Below, piece by piece: positions 1 to 8,598 of a DNA stretch of 47,890 nt. The stretch's first letter is position 1. Each line of letters begins with the position of its first letter. A program made the position numbers and the translations under genes. A model generated the notes under the pieces. That model worked only from the letters and a program-made list of their open reading frames with translations. It ran no database searches and was not told where the DNA came from. This DNA is from Spirochaetota bacterium (lineage in GTDB: Bacteria; Spirochaetota; UBA4802; UBA5550): contig WRGT01000066.1 of NCBI GenBank assembly GCA_009787025.1, positions 1-47,890 of the forward strand, given 5' to 3'.

Positions 1-1
1 A

Positions 2-628
2 GCCGATATGATCATCACCAACCCGCCGTTTTCGCTTTTTCGTGAATTTTTGGAATGGATAATTGAGGCGGGAAAAAAATTTCTCATAATCGGTAATATG
101 AACGCGATTACCTACAAGGAAATTTTTCCACTGATTAAAGAAAATAAAATGTGGTTAGGAGTAAGTATACATAGTGGGGATAGGGAATTTCAAGTACCGA
201 AAAGTTATCCATTAAATGCGGCTGGGTATAGGATTGATGAAAGTGGGAATAAATATATAAGAGTAAAAGGAGTACGTTGGTTTACCAACCTTGACCACGG
301 ACGCCGCCATCAAAATTTAACGTTAATGACAATGCAGGACAATTTAAAATTCAGTAGGCACAAAGAAATCAAAGAGAAAAAATCATACAACAAGTATGAT
401 AATTATGATGCTATTGAAGTTCCCTATACCGATGCAATACCTTCCGACTATGATGGTATTATGGGTGTTCCTATTTCTTTCCTTGATAAATACTGTCCTG
501 ATCAATTTAAAATTATCGGAATTGACAGGTATGTTGAAGATAATCCCAATTATGGGCATAGATTCAAAATAAAAGGAAAAGAAATTTACGCTCGTATATT
601 AATAAAAAGGAAAAGAAAGGGTAAATAA
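2..628 (+). CDS. EcoRI-family adenine-specific DNA methyltransferase, 5' end cut off by window
   Basis: The frame is open to the window edge (first full codons GCC GAT), so the N-terminal half with most of the AdoMet-binding region is missing. The visible part begins with the catalytic N6-adenine motif NPPF, followed by SLFREF, and then the conserved stretch FLIIGNMNAITYKEIF that is typical of the EcoRI methylase family. In M.EcoRI the NPPF motif is near residue 139 of about 326, so the roughly 200 residues after the motif fit a full-length C-terminus. The stop codon is immediately followed by the ATG of the nuclease gene, so the two are co-transcribed. It probably protects host DNA at the site the neighbour cuts. 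The target sequence cannot be read from the gene. Confidence 0.85.
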   Translation, partial: ADMIITNPPFSLFREFLEWIIEAGKKFLIIGNMNAITYKEIFPLIKENKMWLGVSIHSGDREFQVPKSYPLNAAGYRIDESGNKYIRVKGVRWFTNLDHGRRHQNLTLMTMQDNLKFSRHKEIKEKKSYNKYDNYDAIEVPYTDAIPSDYDGIMGVPISFLDKYCPDQFKIIGIDRYVEDNPNYGHRFKIKGKEIYARILIKRKRKGK

Positions 629-1798
629 ATGGAAACGGAACTTAAAAAATATAAAGTCAGCGAAATAGTAGACGGCTTTGTTTATAACGAACTTGAAGGT
701 AAAGGTCTGTTTGGATTATCCGGGAAACTAACGATACAACCTGAATATCAACGTAATTACATATACGCTGACGGTAAAAAGGATGTTGCGGTAATCGATT
801 CACTTCTGAAAGGTTATCCATTAGGGCTAATCTATTTTAATAATGTGGATAAAAATAATTTTGAAGTATTGGACGGTCAACAACGAATTACTTCTATCGG
901 TCGTTTCACTACCGGAAAATTTGCGATTAAAGATGCAAATGGACGTGAGCAGTTATTTACTTCCTTGCCCGCCGACAAGCAGTCTAAAATTATAGAAAGC
1001 GAACTGTTGGTTTATCATTGCGAGGGAACGGAAACCGAGATTAAAGACTGGTTTAAGACAATAAATATTGCAGGTATTCCGTTAAACGAACAGGAATTGC
1101 TTAACGCTATTTATTCAGGAACATTCGTAACCTTAGCAAAAGCCGAATTCAGTAATTCAAGTAACGCCAATATCCAGAAGTGGAGTGCTTATATTTCAGG
1201 TACAGCACAAAGGCAACAATTCCTTGCAACAGCATTATCTTGGGTTGCCTCTTCGAAAGGGCAGACAAAAGAAGGCTATATGGCAAAACATCGGCTTGAT
1301 ACAAACATCAATGAACTTAAGACATATTTTAACAGCGTTATTGATTGGATTTCAGGCGTGTTCCGTGATGTAGAAAAAGAAATGTGCGGTCTTGAATGGG
1401 GACGTTTATATGAGGAATATCACAAAAAGTCTTATGATCCTTCAAAAGTATCAAAAACGGTTCAAAAGCTTTATGGCGATGTCTATGTAAAAAACCGTCG
1501 TGGAGTTTTTGAGTACATTTTAGGCGGTGAAAAGGACACTAAACTTTTAGAAATTCGTGTATTTGATGATGCTACTAAGCAAACGGTGTATAAACAGCAG
1601 ACCGCTGCCGCTCAGAAAAAAGGGGAATCAAATTGTCCTCTTTGCGCTGTCGGACACGATGCCAATAAAAGTAAAATATGGGAACAAAAAGAAATGGACG
1701 CAGACCATGTAACAGCATGGAGTAAAGGCGGCGCGACTACTATTAAAAACTGCCAATTGCTTTGCAGGACACATAATCAAGCAAAAGGAAACAAATAG
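629..1798 (+). CDS. DUF262 and HNH endonuclease domain protein, probable restriction partner
   Basis: This 389-residue protein has an N-terminal DUF262 (GmrS-like) domain with the diagnostic DGQQR motif near residue 85 (context [16 protein letters not shown]). The C-terminus is an HNH nuclease domain: a CPLC zinc-binding pair, DADHVTAW with the catalytic histidine, then NCQLLC and RTHNQAK. DUF262 domains occur in modification-dependent type IV enzymes and in other defence nucleases. The start codon follows the methyltransferase stop with no gap, and purine-rich sequence at the end of that gene (AAGGAAAAGAAAGGG) supplies the ribosome site. Pairing with a methyltransferase suggests a conventional restriction role in which methylation blocks cutting, but a type IV activity is also possible. 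Confidence 0.85.
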   Translation: METELKKYKVSEIVDGFVYNELEGKGLFGLSGKLTIQPEYQRNYIYADGKKDVAVIDSLLKGYPLGLIYFNNVDKNNFEVLDGQQRITSIGRFTTGKFAIKDANGREQLFTSLPADKQSKIIESELLVYHCEGTETEIKDWFKTINIAGIPLNEQELLNAIYSGTFVTLAKAEFSNSSNANIQKWSAYISGTAQRQQFLATALSWVASSKGQTKEGYMAKHRLDTNINELKTYFNSVIDWISGVFRDVEKEMCGLEWGRLYEEYHKKSYDPSKVSKTVQKLYGDVYVKNRRGVFEYILGGEKDTKLLEIRVFDDATKQTVYKQQTAAAQKKGESNCPLCAVGHDANKSKIWEQKEMDADHVTAWSKGGATTIKNCQLLCRTHNQAKGNK

Positions 1799-1849
1799 GA
1801 AGTATTCTAAAAAATTATATTATTTACTAACCACTACCCCAACCCACCC

Positions 1850-2662
1850 TCAAGGCCAGGGCTCGCAGTCACCCCAGTTATCAAAATATTCTTTTAATGC
1901 AGGGATTCTCTCCATATTATTATAAATAAAAAACTTAGCCTTCTCAACAATCTCCTGTTCTCTTGCAAAGTTAATATCCCCTTGAAGAACCCTTGTCCTT
2001 AAAAAAACAAAATACGTATCCAACACATCATGAATACAGTAATCATTTATCTTTTGTATTTCACCTCTGAGAAACATTTCATATACCATGTCGCCCTTTG
2101 CAGACATCTTACCGGGCTTGCCTAAAACTTTAGCAAGGAGATTTAATCCGCCGGTCATTCTAATGGCATTATAATTAGAGAGGAGATCTTGGAGGTCTAT
2201 ATGCTTGGGACTGTATCTGTTTCTGCCGGCAGATTTATCTTTAAAATGCCTTTTGATTGAATAACCATATCTGAATGCCATTAACTCAAGGATAGGAATG
2301 TCAAATCCTCTGCCATTGAAAGTAACCAATGCCGCATGGCTATATAAATTTTCCACGCCATGCCAAAAAAGCCTTACCATCTCTGATGTTCTAAACGCAG
2401 GCTGATCTAAGCTTACAATATCACTAAGTGAAAAATCCTCACCTATCTTGGCAACGCAAATAGTTATTGGATATTGAAAAGTTACAGGTATAAAATCAGT
2501 AGCGCCGTTTGAACCTTTCTGGATCTCCTCCTGAAATTTTCGAACAGCGCCCTGTTCATCTAAATCTTCTTCCGGATATTTTACTTTTTGTATTAATTTT
2601 GCATCAGGTACAGATTCTACGTCAAATACAAGATATTTAACATCTTCGTTCTTGATGCTCAA
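1850..2662 (-). CDS. Predicted 3'-5' exonuclease of the PolB-like DnaQ fold family
   Basis: All three exonuclease motifs of the DEDD superfamily are present: DVES at residues 14-17 (Exo I), TFNGRGFDIP around 114-123 with D121 (Exo II), and Y208-x3-D212 (Exo III, YxxxD type). The 270-residue length and motif spacing fit the 'predicted 3'-5' exonuclease related to PolB' family (DNA_pol_B_exo2), a stand-alone proofreading-like nuclease of uncertain role. The start is a TTG four bases after the upstream HEAT gene stop, with AAAGAG just before that stop as a possible ribosome site. An exact biological role cannot be assigned. Confidence 0.8.
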   Translation of the reverse strand: MSIKNEDVKYLVFDVESVPDAKLIQKVKYPEEDLDEQGAVRKFQEEIQKGSNGATDFIPVTFQYPITICVAKIGEDFSLSDIVSLDQPAFRTSEMVRLFWHGVENLYSHAALVTFNGRGFDIPILELMAFRYGYSIKRHFKDKSAGRNRYSPKHIDLQDLLSNYNAIRMTGGLNLLAKVLGKPGKMSAKGDMVYEMFLRGEIQKINDYCIHDVLDTYFVFLRTRVLQGDINFAREQEIVEKAKFFIYNNMERIPALKEYFDNWGDCEPWP

Positions 2663-2666
2663 TCAA

Positions 2667-3101
2667 TTATTTCTCTTTTGCTTCAAGTTTTGTTAAAAGA
2701 TCTAATATAAAAGGATCTTTTTCTGTTGCTTTAGCTTGTTTCCATACCGGTACGGATTTGTCATCTTTAATTCTCATTGTTGCAAGAAGAGCCGCATACC
2801 TAACAGTAGGATTTTTATCATTTAATAAAACCTGGTTTAATGAACCCACATAATCATTACCGCCGATATAGCCGAGAGCCTGAACGGCATGAAGTCTAAC
2901 GCCGTCTCTCTTGTCTGAAAGCAATGCAGCAAGCTTTTTTGAAGCATCCTTCTCTTTGTTCTCGCCAAGCCAGTCTGCTGCCTGAGTAACTGTTTTCTCA
3001 TCTTTAGAATCCAAATCAGCAATATATTTATTAGCGTCTTTAGCGAAAGCTATTGATGAAATAGCCATAATAGTAAACATAATAATAAATCTTTTTTTCA
3101 T
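2667..3101 (-). CDS. Secreted HEAT-repeat protein
   Basis: The N-terminus is a classical signal peptide (MKKR, a hydrophobic core, cleavage after SIAFA), so the mature protein is probably periplasmic. Residues 25-135 form three to four HEAT-type helical repeats (for example DKRDGVRLHAVQALGYIGG and NPTVRYAALLATMRI), a protein-protein binding scaffold. The length is 144 residues. It precedes the exonuclease gene by four bases, so the two are probably co-transcribed although one product is exported and the other cytoplasmic. A sigma-70 type promoter lies just upstream. No partner can be identified. Confidence 0.7.
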   Translation of the reverse strand: MKKRFIIMFTIMAISSIAFAKDANKYIADLDSKDEKTVTQAADWLGENKEKDASKKLAALLSDKRDGVRLHAVQALGYIGGNDYVGSLNQVLLNDKNPTVRYAALLATMRIKDDKSVPVWKQAKATEKDPFILDLLTKLEAKEK

Positions 3102-3142
3102 AATTTTTCCATCCTTTTATTGTTCATAATTCATATTAAATG

Positions 3143-3171
3143 ATGTTAGTAAAATACATATTTAATGTCAA
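3143..3171 (-). promoter_or_regulatory. Sigma-70 type promoter for the HEAT-repeat gene
   Basis: On the minus strand TTGACA (3166-3171) and TAACAT (3143-3148) are separated by 17 bases. The -10 box ends about 42 bases before the ATG at 3101. The -35 box is a perfect consensus and the -10 box matches four of six positions. Confidence 0.5.
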
Positions 3172-3305
3172 TAATTTTATCGATATTTTTATTCGGATAT
3201 GAGTTCTATAATAAAAATAATATCACGCTAAAATATAAAAAAATATATAATTTTAATGAACAAAATTATATTAATGATTATAAAAACACATCCAAGCCTC
3301 CGCAA

Positions 3306-4169
3306 TTAGTCCCGCAACCATCCCTCTGTAAATCTTGCTCTGCCTATATCGTCTGCCACTCGCTGCATATCGCCAGCTTTTACGTCTGTAATAACAACAT
3401 GATAATATTTTTTAGATTTATCAGTAACGGGTTTGTAGCCGATTCTGCGGAGCCTTTCAGCAGCTTCTTTTGCGTTAGCCTGCTCGATATATGCTCCTAC
3501 CTGAACCTTATAGATCCTTTTACTTTCAGGTGACGGCATGTACGGAACTATTTTTGCAGCCGTTGAATCTTTGCGCAAATCGCTTAAAATGTCTCTCATT
3601 TTATTGCGGTTTTTTGCTGAAAGTTCTCTCGGTTGAAATGGTTTTCCCGATTCGACTGCTATCTCTTGTCCTGCATCTACATCTGCTGTCTGTGAATCGT
3701 CTGCTTTTGATACGGAGATTTTCCCGTTTAAGCAGGCTGCAAGGCTTGTGTCGGAAGAACCGGAAACGAGAAAATCAGTACCGCGTACCGCAGCCGTACT
3801 TGTCAGAGTTCTTACTATATAGGAATCGTCTTTCTCAAGTTTTCTGACTACCTTGGAAAAAATTCCCCCTCGTGATAAAAAAAACTCTGTCTTTTCTGTA
3901 AGTTCTTTTATGTCAATAGTACTATTTTCAAGCACTCTTATAATATTCTCTCCAAATGTTATATCAACAAAAGAATTAGCTCCTGTTTCAATTTTCGCCG
4001 CAGCATTTACAGGGTCCCCTGCTTTAAGTGGAATTTTGCTCTCTTTTCCTAAAAGAAAGACCTCGCCTGCCAAAGCGCGTACCGAAGCTTCTACAGAGAC
4101 TCCTCCTGAAGGATTTTTGCATGAGGATATGGAAGCGAGAATTAAAACTAAAAATATAATTTTTTTCAT
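3306..4169 (-). CDS. FecR-domain lipoprotein with C-terminal SPOR domain
   Basis: The signal sequence ends in a lipobox-like ISSC with the lipidated cysteine at residue 17. Residues 30-165 form a FecR-type beta domain: VRALAGEVFLLG, AAKIETGANSFVDITF, then the characteristic TLTSTAAVRGTDF. Residues 215-287 form a SPOR domain (IYKVQVGAYIEQANA, with AAERLRRIGYKP), a fold that in other bacteria binds denuded peptidoglycan glycan strands. The combination suggests a membrane-anchored, wall-binding envelope protein. AAGGATGG lies eight bases before the ATG. Unlike classical FecR it is not paired with an ECF sigma factor or a TonB receptor here, so a role in iron signalling should not be assumed. Confidence 0.8.
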   Translation of the reverse strand: MKKIIFLVLILASISSCKNPSGGVSVEASVRALAGEVFLLGKESKIPLKAGDPVNAAAKIETGANSFVDITFGENIIRVLENSTIDIKELTEKTEFFLSRGGIFSKVVRKLEKDDSYIVRTLTSTAAVRGTDFLVSGSSDTSLAACLNGKISVSKADDSQTADVDAGQEIAVESGKPFQPRELSAKNRNKMRDILSDLRKDSTAAKIVPYMPSPESKRIYKVQVGAYIEQANAKEAAERLRRIGYKPVTDKSKKYYHVVITDVKAGDMQRVADDIGRARFTEGWLRD

Positions 4170-4382
4170 AAATAAACCATCCTTTTTGTATAGATGTAAT
4201 AAGCAACATCATACATTAATAATTATTTTACCATTTTTTTACACATTTGTTACAAATAAAATAAATAATTTTATGTTACGGAATTATACGCACAGTAAAT
4301 ATTTAATAATTGGCTGTATTTTATGTAACTGAAAAAATTTATATGAAACAGATGTTTGTGCAGAATAGTTTTATTTTTTATA

Positions 4383-4421
4383 AACTGTCGGATAATAAAC
4401 AAAATATTTTATCCGGCAGTT
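4383..4421 (-). terminator. Stem-loop after the secreted beta-rich protein gene, possible terminator
   Basis: Arms 4383-4395 and 4409-4421 pair over 13 bases with a single G-U wobble and a 13-base loop. The hairpin lies about 30 bases past the stop of the gene at 4450. On the minus strand it is followed by an A/T tract but not by a clean run of T, so it may be a weak terminator or an mRNA 3' end protector. The rest of 4170-4449 is AT-rich and shows no gene. Confidence 0.4.
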
Positions 4422-4449
4422 AAGTTTACTAAATGCAAATGTAAAAATA

Positions 4450-5301
4450 CTATATGTTGAAATTGTATGTTGCTGTTAATGTAATACCATAAAATTTAGT
4501 TTCATTATGAGCACAGATCGCCATGTTAGCCGTACGATCATAATACTCTGTCACAATATACTGAAATCTTCCTCCAAGTGTTATTATTATTGATGCAGGC
4601 GCTATATAATATGCAAGTTGTAGAGCTGAGTTAACTCCTCTTTCTTTATATTTAGCATCTTCGTTTTTAATCACTTCGACATAACCAGCATCATAATAGG
4701 AATAATAGGCGGGACCTTTTACCCTACCCCATAAATATATACCGGATACATTACCAATTAGAAATAAATTACCAATAATTGGAACAGTAGCACTTAATCC
4801 TAAACCCGGACCAAAACCATTATGTTTAGTAGGATCTTCAAGAAGTTTATCAGGAGCTTCAGAAATAGGAATTATAATCATTGAATATCCAATATACTTT
4901 ATTCCGGCAAAGATTTTGAAATAATCATTTAAACTATAGCTAAGAGTAATGTCTGCATCTTGTCTCTTGTATTTGAATCTAAGCGGCACATGGAAGAGGT
5001 AGGGACCATTAATTGGGTCGTCAATTATGGCATCAATTCCCTTTTTCTCATCAGATTTACCGTAGAGATAGACAAATGTTAAATCAAAGTCATCATTAAA
5101 TTTTACAGATACAACCGGACCGTAGAAAAATGTCGGATCTATTGAGAATTTCAAAATATCAGCTTCTCCCTCAGTATAAGCACGCTCCTGCCATACGTAC
5201 CATGTAATTGCGCCAACTGATATATCAACGGCATATACCTTACATGGTATAATAATGGGTATGAATATTGCCATAAATGTCAATAGTAAAAGTTTTCTCA
5301 T
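4450..5301 (-). CDS. Secreted beta-rich protein, possible outer-membrane beta-barrel
   Basis: The 283-residue product begins with a signal peptide (MRKLLLLTFMAIFIP, probable cleavage after KVYA). The mature part alternates polar and aromatic residues in many short strands (for example FDLTFVYLYGK, ADITLSYSL, SALQLAYYIAP, KFYGITLTATYNFNI) and ends in hydrophobic residues alternating with asparagine. That pattern fits an outer-membrane barrel, although the last residue is Ile and not the usual Phe. GAAGGA lies four bases before the ATG. No family was recognised and the topology is inferred only from composition. Confidence 0.55.
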   Translation of the reverse strand: MRKLLLLTFMAIFIPIIIPCKVYAVDISVGAITWYVWQERAYTEGEADILKFSIDPTFFYGPVVSVKFNDDFDLTFVYLYGKSDEKKGIDAIIDDPINGPYLFHVPLRFKYKRQDADITLSYSLNDYFKIFAGIKYIGYSMIIIPISEAPDKLLEDPTKHNGFGPGLGLSATVPIIGNLFLIGNVSGIYLWGRVKGPAYYSYYDAGYVEVIKNEDAKYKERGVNSALQLAYYIAPASIIITLGGRFQYIVTEYYDRTANMAICAHNETKFYGITLTATYNFNI

Positions 5302-5347
5302 TTAATCCTTCATAAAATATAAATTTTTTCTCCGGTTCCTACGTTAA

Positions 5348-5368
5348 ATTGCGGGACTAACCCGCAAT
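5348..5368. promoter_or_regulatory. GC-rich hairpin in the leader of the secreted beta-rich protein gene
   Basis: Perfect eight-base arms (ATTGCGGG 5348-5355, CCCGCAAT 5361-5368) enclose a five-base loop. Read on the minus strand the hairpin would lie in the 5' untranslated RNA about 45 bases before the start at 5301. Read on the plus strand it is followed by a T-rich tract and could be a terminator. A TTGACA box on the minus strand at 5437-5442 may mark the promoter. The remaining sequence of 5302-5707 has no gene. Confidence 0.45.
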
Positions 5369-5568
5369 CTCCTGTTTTTAATATGTAAGTTTTATTGCTT
5401 AAAATAACGGATACAAAGAAACTAATAAAAATAAAATGTCAAGGTTTTTTTATTTTATGTTATTTCCCATCGTTATATCTTGCAGGAGAGATTATCAATC
5501 GCCAATAAAACATTTGTCGTCCCAAATTAAAACAGAATCAAAATTTGGTTATATTTAAAAACAACTAT

Positions 5569-5578
5569 GGGTCAGAGC
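5569..5578. repeat. Copy of the 10-base GGGTCAGAGC motif
   Basis: The same ten bases occur, in reverse complement, at 41898-41907 and 42038-42047, where they bracket an inverted-repeat element. All three copies are intergenic. The copy here stands alone in the gap between the secreted beta-rich protein gene and the small plus-strand gene. Confidence 0.4.
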
Positions 5579-5707
5579 ATACTAACAAAAAATCATAAAA
5601 ATCCCGGTCCTGACATTTTACCTTATGTTTTCCTGATAGTAAAATAAAAAGATTGATTTAAAATAAGACTGCCGTTATATATATAAAGAAAACAGGACTT
5701 GAAAGAA

Positions 5708-6055
5708 ATGATTAAACTCATTAATGGCTTTGAAGTAAAATACGCGGAAGATTTTGACGAATTTTTTCAAAATCTCCTTAAAGCCATAATTTTTGAGTCT
5801 AAAAAGACAGCGCTGCTAAAAAAATCCTTCTCTGATGAAAAACAAAACGAAAGGGATATATTTCTTCAAGAGATTATGGATAATTGCATATATGTAACTC
5901 ACCAATTATTTTCACTTTACAAAAGCAATGAAAAGTTCACAAAATTTATTATAACAGGATTCATTTTTAACAGTATTATTCTATCTCTTGCAAATTTTAA
6001 CGATATTGGAAATTTAAAAATATCAGATGGAGATGAAAGTAATACCGTACATTAA
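5708..6055 (+). CDS. Hypothetical protein, 115 residues
   Basis: No family is recognised. The frame also opens at a TTG (5699), but that codon is only one base from the AGGA at 5694-5697. The ATG at 5708 has a workable ten-base spacing and is preferred. The product is mostly helical and acidic, rich in Phe, Asn and Lys, with no signal peptide or obvious membrane segment. It is the only plus-strand gene between 1.8 and 20 kb apart from the tRNA. It converges on the end of the ParB-like gene with a four-base gap, so transcription of the two may interfere. Confidence 0.5.
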   Translation: MIKLINGFEVKYAEDFDEFFQNLLKAIIFESKKTALLKKSFSDEKQNERDIFLQEIMDNCIYVTHQLFSLYKSNEKFTKFIITGFIFNSIILSLANFNDIGNLKISDGDESNTVH

Positions 6056-6059
6056 ATAA

Positions 6060-6974
6060 TCACAGCAATGATATAAGTTCTTTTAATTTTTCAACATCCA
6101 TAGTTAATATCTTTTTCAATTCACTGTTTAAATCATCTTTTTTATTAACTTCAAGTTTAAGCGTAATAGAACTCTTTTCAAAATATTCCGGGAAATCTAT
6201 AGACATACCCTTACATGACAGATCATTGACAATTACATCTGACTTGCTCTTTAATCTTGAAAATTCCGGATATCTTATACGAAATATATTATCATTTAAT
6301 GTTTTATCATCGCCGTATTCAACTGATTTAATTACAGATATATCTGTACCTCTCCTGTAAATATCATATAGATTATCAATCACAGCCCTGAAAATATTTA
6401 CTCTGACTTGAATCTCTTCCAACCATGTACTAATAACTTCAATCCAGCTATGCGGGAGTAACAGTATATCTTTAATTATTTTAAAGCTGACATCCTTATC
6501 ATCAATATAATTTATTAATACTTCAGGCAATGAAGTTATATTCACCATAAGTGTTTCATTTTCTAAAATCTCCGGCTGCAGTTTAAGTATCTTCAATCCG
6601 AACTTTTTTAAATCCGCTTCATCAACTTTAAATATAGATTTAAGAATATATATTCCCTTGAGCCTTCCGAAAAAACCTAACTCGCCTCTATACATCTTTA
6701 TTGAGAGACGATTCATGAATATTTCGACATCAGGATCTTCAAGAAGAATAGACCTAATCTCTCTAACGCCTGATTCTTGCAATATTCTTATTCTATTATG
6801 GCATGTGAAAATATAATACCCTGAACCCTTTTTCATCAGATATGGAAGTTCAAGCATTCCTGACAGTTCTAATGAGGTATGCAATTGATCCGAATAATTT
6901 CTTTTACTAACCTTAAAAGTTTCATCATATACAATATCAGATATATTGACATCAACGATAATTCTATCATTCAT
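6060..6974 (-). CDS. ParB/Srx-fold domain protein, last gene of the seven-gene operon
   Basis: Residues 1-95 resemble the N-terminal ParB/Srx nucleotide-binding domain: VDVNISDIVYDE at the start, a LHTSLELSGMLELPYLM segment like the 'leeLaeSI..Gll.Pl' region, then YYIFTCHNRIRILQESGV where ParB proteins have their G-x-R-R box. The ParB glycine and the first arginine of that box are not conserved (CHNR). Residues 105-225 are helical and could hold a DNA-binding helix-turn-helix. The last 75 residues form a separate small domain. It starts ten bases after the TPR-Mrr gene. No ParA partner adjoins it, so chromosome partitioning is unlikely and a regulatory role is more plausible. Confidence 0.5.
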   Translation of the reverse strand: MNDRIIVDVNISDIVYDETFKVSKRNYSDQLHTSLELSGMLELPYLMKKGSGYYIFTCHNRIRILQESGVREIRSILLEDPDVEIFMNRLSIKMYRGELGFFGRLKGIYILKSIFKVDEADLKKFGLKILKLQPEILENETLMVNITSLPEVLINYIDDKDVSFKIIKDILLLPHSWIEVISTWLEEIQVRVNIFRAVIDNLYDIYRRGTDISVIKSVEYGDDKTLNDNIFRIRYPEFSRLKSKSDVIVNDLSCKGMSIDFPEYFEKSSITLKLEVNKKDDLNSELKKILTMDVEKLKELISLL

Positions 6975-6984
6975 AATGATCTAA

Positions 6985-8553
6985 TTAAATAAGTCCTTTT
7001 AAATGTTTAACTATCTCTTCGGGTAATATTACCTTTATTTTTTCTAAACTATTGAGTGCGCTCGTGCCTGCAGCAGAGAGTGGTGATGTGGTGATAAAAT
7101 ATCCCTGTTTAGCTTTTGCATCATTTATTGCCTGAGCAAAATTTCTAAGGGGAATTTCGCCAACGTTTGTATCTTTCCAACGTCTTATCCCTATTAAGGT
7201 CTTTGCTTTGCTGTCCTTTTGTGTTGCCAAAAAATCTATCCCGTCCGAACTATGGTATGTGTCAAGAACCGCATCTACTGTAAATCCCAATTTTCCGCAC
7301 AGCCTGTATGATACACGCTCGAAAGTATCAATATCAAGTTTGTAAATATCATCAATCGTAGAAAGAGATATTTTATCTTCATCAGAATCACTAATATCTC
7401 TTTGCATGTTATTAGTTGCAATTCTCTCTGCGGAAATTATTGCCTGTAAATCCATCTCGTCATCGCTCTTTAGACCGCAGATATTCCACAAAAAGTTCTC
7501 AGGAAATACATTCCTCTTCCATTTCCCAAGTTCGGTTATTACAGGTTTTTGGTTATCTGTTTTAGAACCGGATTTCGGATCCATCTCCTGTCTTAATCTT
7601 GTCACTAAATCAATTGTATTTCTAAAACTTCTATCCATAAGAAAGAGTTGATTCCACGCAGAATGAGCCTCATCATTTTTATTATCAGCCAAATTTGCAA
7701 ATCCAATGTCATATAGTACTATCTTTAACTCATCTTCAAGTCCATTATTAAAACAATCTTCTCTAAGTTCTTCAAACAATTTTATTGCAAGCGTAAAGTT
7801 CATCATCTCCATATGTATAAATGCAAGCAGTCTCTTTGCTATGAATACAGCGTTATTATCTTTTGAATTATTGATAACACTGCGGACATAATCAACAGCA
7901 GATTTAAAATCCGTTTTTTTGTATAATACAAAAGCCATTGCAATATTTGCTATATCAGAATCGGACTTAACAGATAACGCATCTTTAAATAACAATGCAG
8001 CTTCGGATATTTTATTACTCTGTAATGCTGCTATACCTGCGCCAAACAGTATTTCAAAATTATCCTTTTTTATTCGTGACAGCAATTCTAAATGTTTATA
8101 TGCTACATCAAACAACTCTTGTCCAAGCGATAAAAAACCTACCTGGTATAATCCTTCCGTATCGCTTGGATAGTCATTAAGCAGATCATAAAACAGCTCA
8201 AAGGCTCTTAATTTATCATCCTTTTTAAGGTAAAGATCTGCCAAGAGTTTAACAACTGTCTCTTTTTTAACCTCAGCCGTATATTGAGCAATACTTACTA
8301 TAGATTCCAAACGATCAATAGCCATATCCGTTTTATTCTGCTTTAAATAGAGCTCTGCAAGACGCCAATGTATTGATACATTATATGGTTGTAATTCAAT
8401 AACTTTTTTAAATTCAGCAATAGCTTCATCGATACGGTTTTCCGCAAGAAATAATTCCGCTCTGTTTTTTAGATTATTTTTTGCTGCTGCATAAACAAAA
8501 TAAAGTGCAACAGTTGACAATATAATAGTTACAATTACTATAGATAAAATCAA
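6985..8553 (-). CDS. Membrane-anchored TPR protein with degenerate Mrr-like nuclease domain
   Basis: Residues 3-24 form a single N-terminal transmembrane anchor. Residues 25-330 carry about eight TPR-like helical repeats (for example AIAEFKKVIELQPYNVSIHW). Residues about 403-522 match the Mrr-type restriction-endonuclease fold: FERVSYRLCGKLGF, DGIDFLA (437-443), LIGIRRWK (453-460), GYFITTSPLSAAG and KVILPEEI. Active Mrr domains have Q/E-x-K after the GID strand. Here the corresponding residues are G455-I456-R457, so DNA cleavage is doubtful and a binding role is more likely. The start is a TTG preceded by GAGAAG. The protein shares its architecture with the first gene of the same operon. Confidence 0.7.
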   Translation of the reverse strand: MILSIVIVTIILSTVALYFVYAAAKNNLKNRAELFLAENRIDEAIAEFKKVIELQPYNVSIHWRLAELYLKQNKTDMAIDRLESIVSIAQYTAEVKKETVVKLLADLYLKKDDKLRAFELFYDLLNDYPSDTEGLYQVGFLSLGQELFDVAYKHLELLSRIKKDNFEILFGAGIAALQSNKISEAALLFKDALSVKSDSDIANIAMAFVLYKKTDFKSAVDYVRSVINNSKDNNAVFIAKRLLAFIHMEMMNFTLAIKLFEELREDCFNNGLEDELKIVLYDIGFANLADNKNDEAHSAWNQLFLMDRSFRNTIDLVTRLRQEMDPKSGSKTDNQKPVITELGKWKRNVFPENFLWNICGLKSDDEMDLQAIISAERIATNNMQRDISDSDEDKISLSTIDDIYKLDIDTFERVSYRLCGKLGFTVDAVLDTYHSSDGIDFLATQKDSKAKTLIGIRRWKDTNVGEIPLRNFAQAINDAKAKQGYFITTSPLSAAGTSALNSLEKIKVILPEEIVKHLKGLI

Positions 8554-8598
8554 TATCTTCTCACATTAATAAAATTTTATTTAACATTGGTCTTACCC

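Noticed and set aside
6060-6974. Chromosome-partitioning ParB
   Set aside because: The G-x-R-R box is not intact, no ParA gene adjoins it and no parS palindrome was seen nearby.
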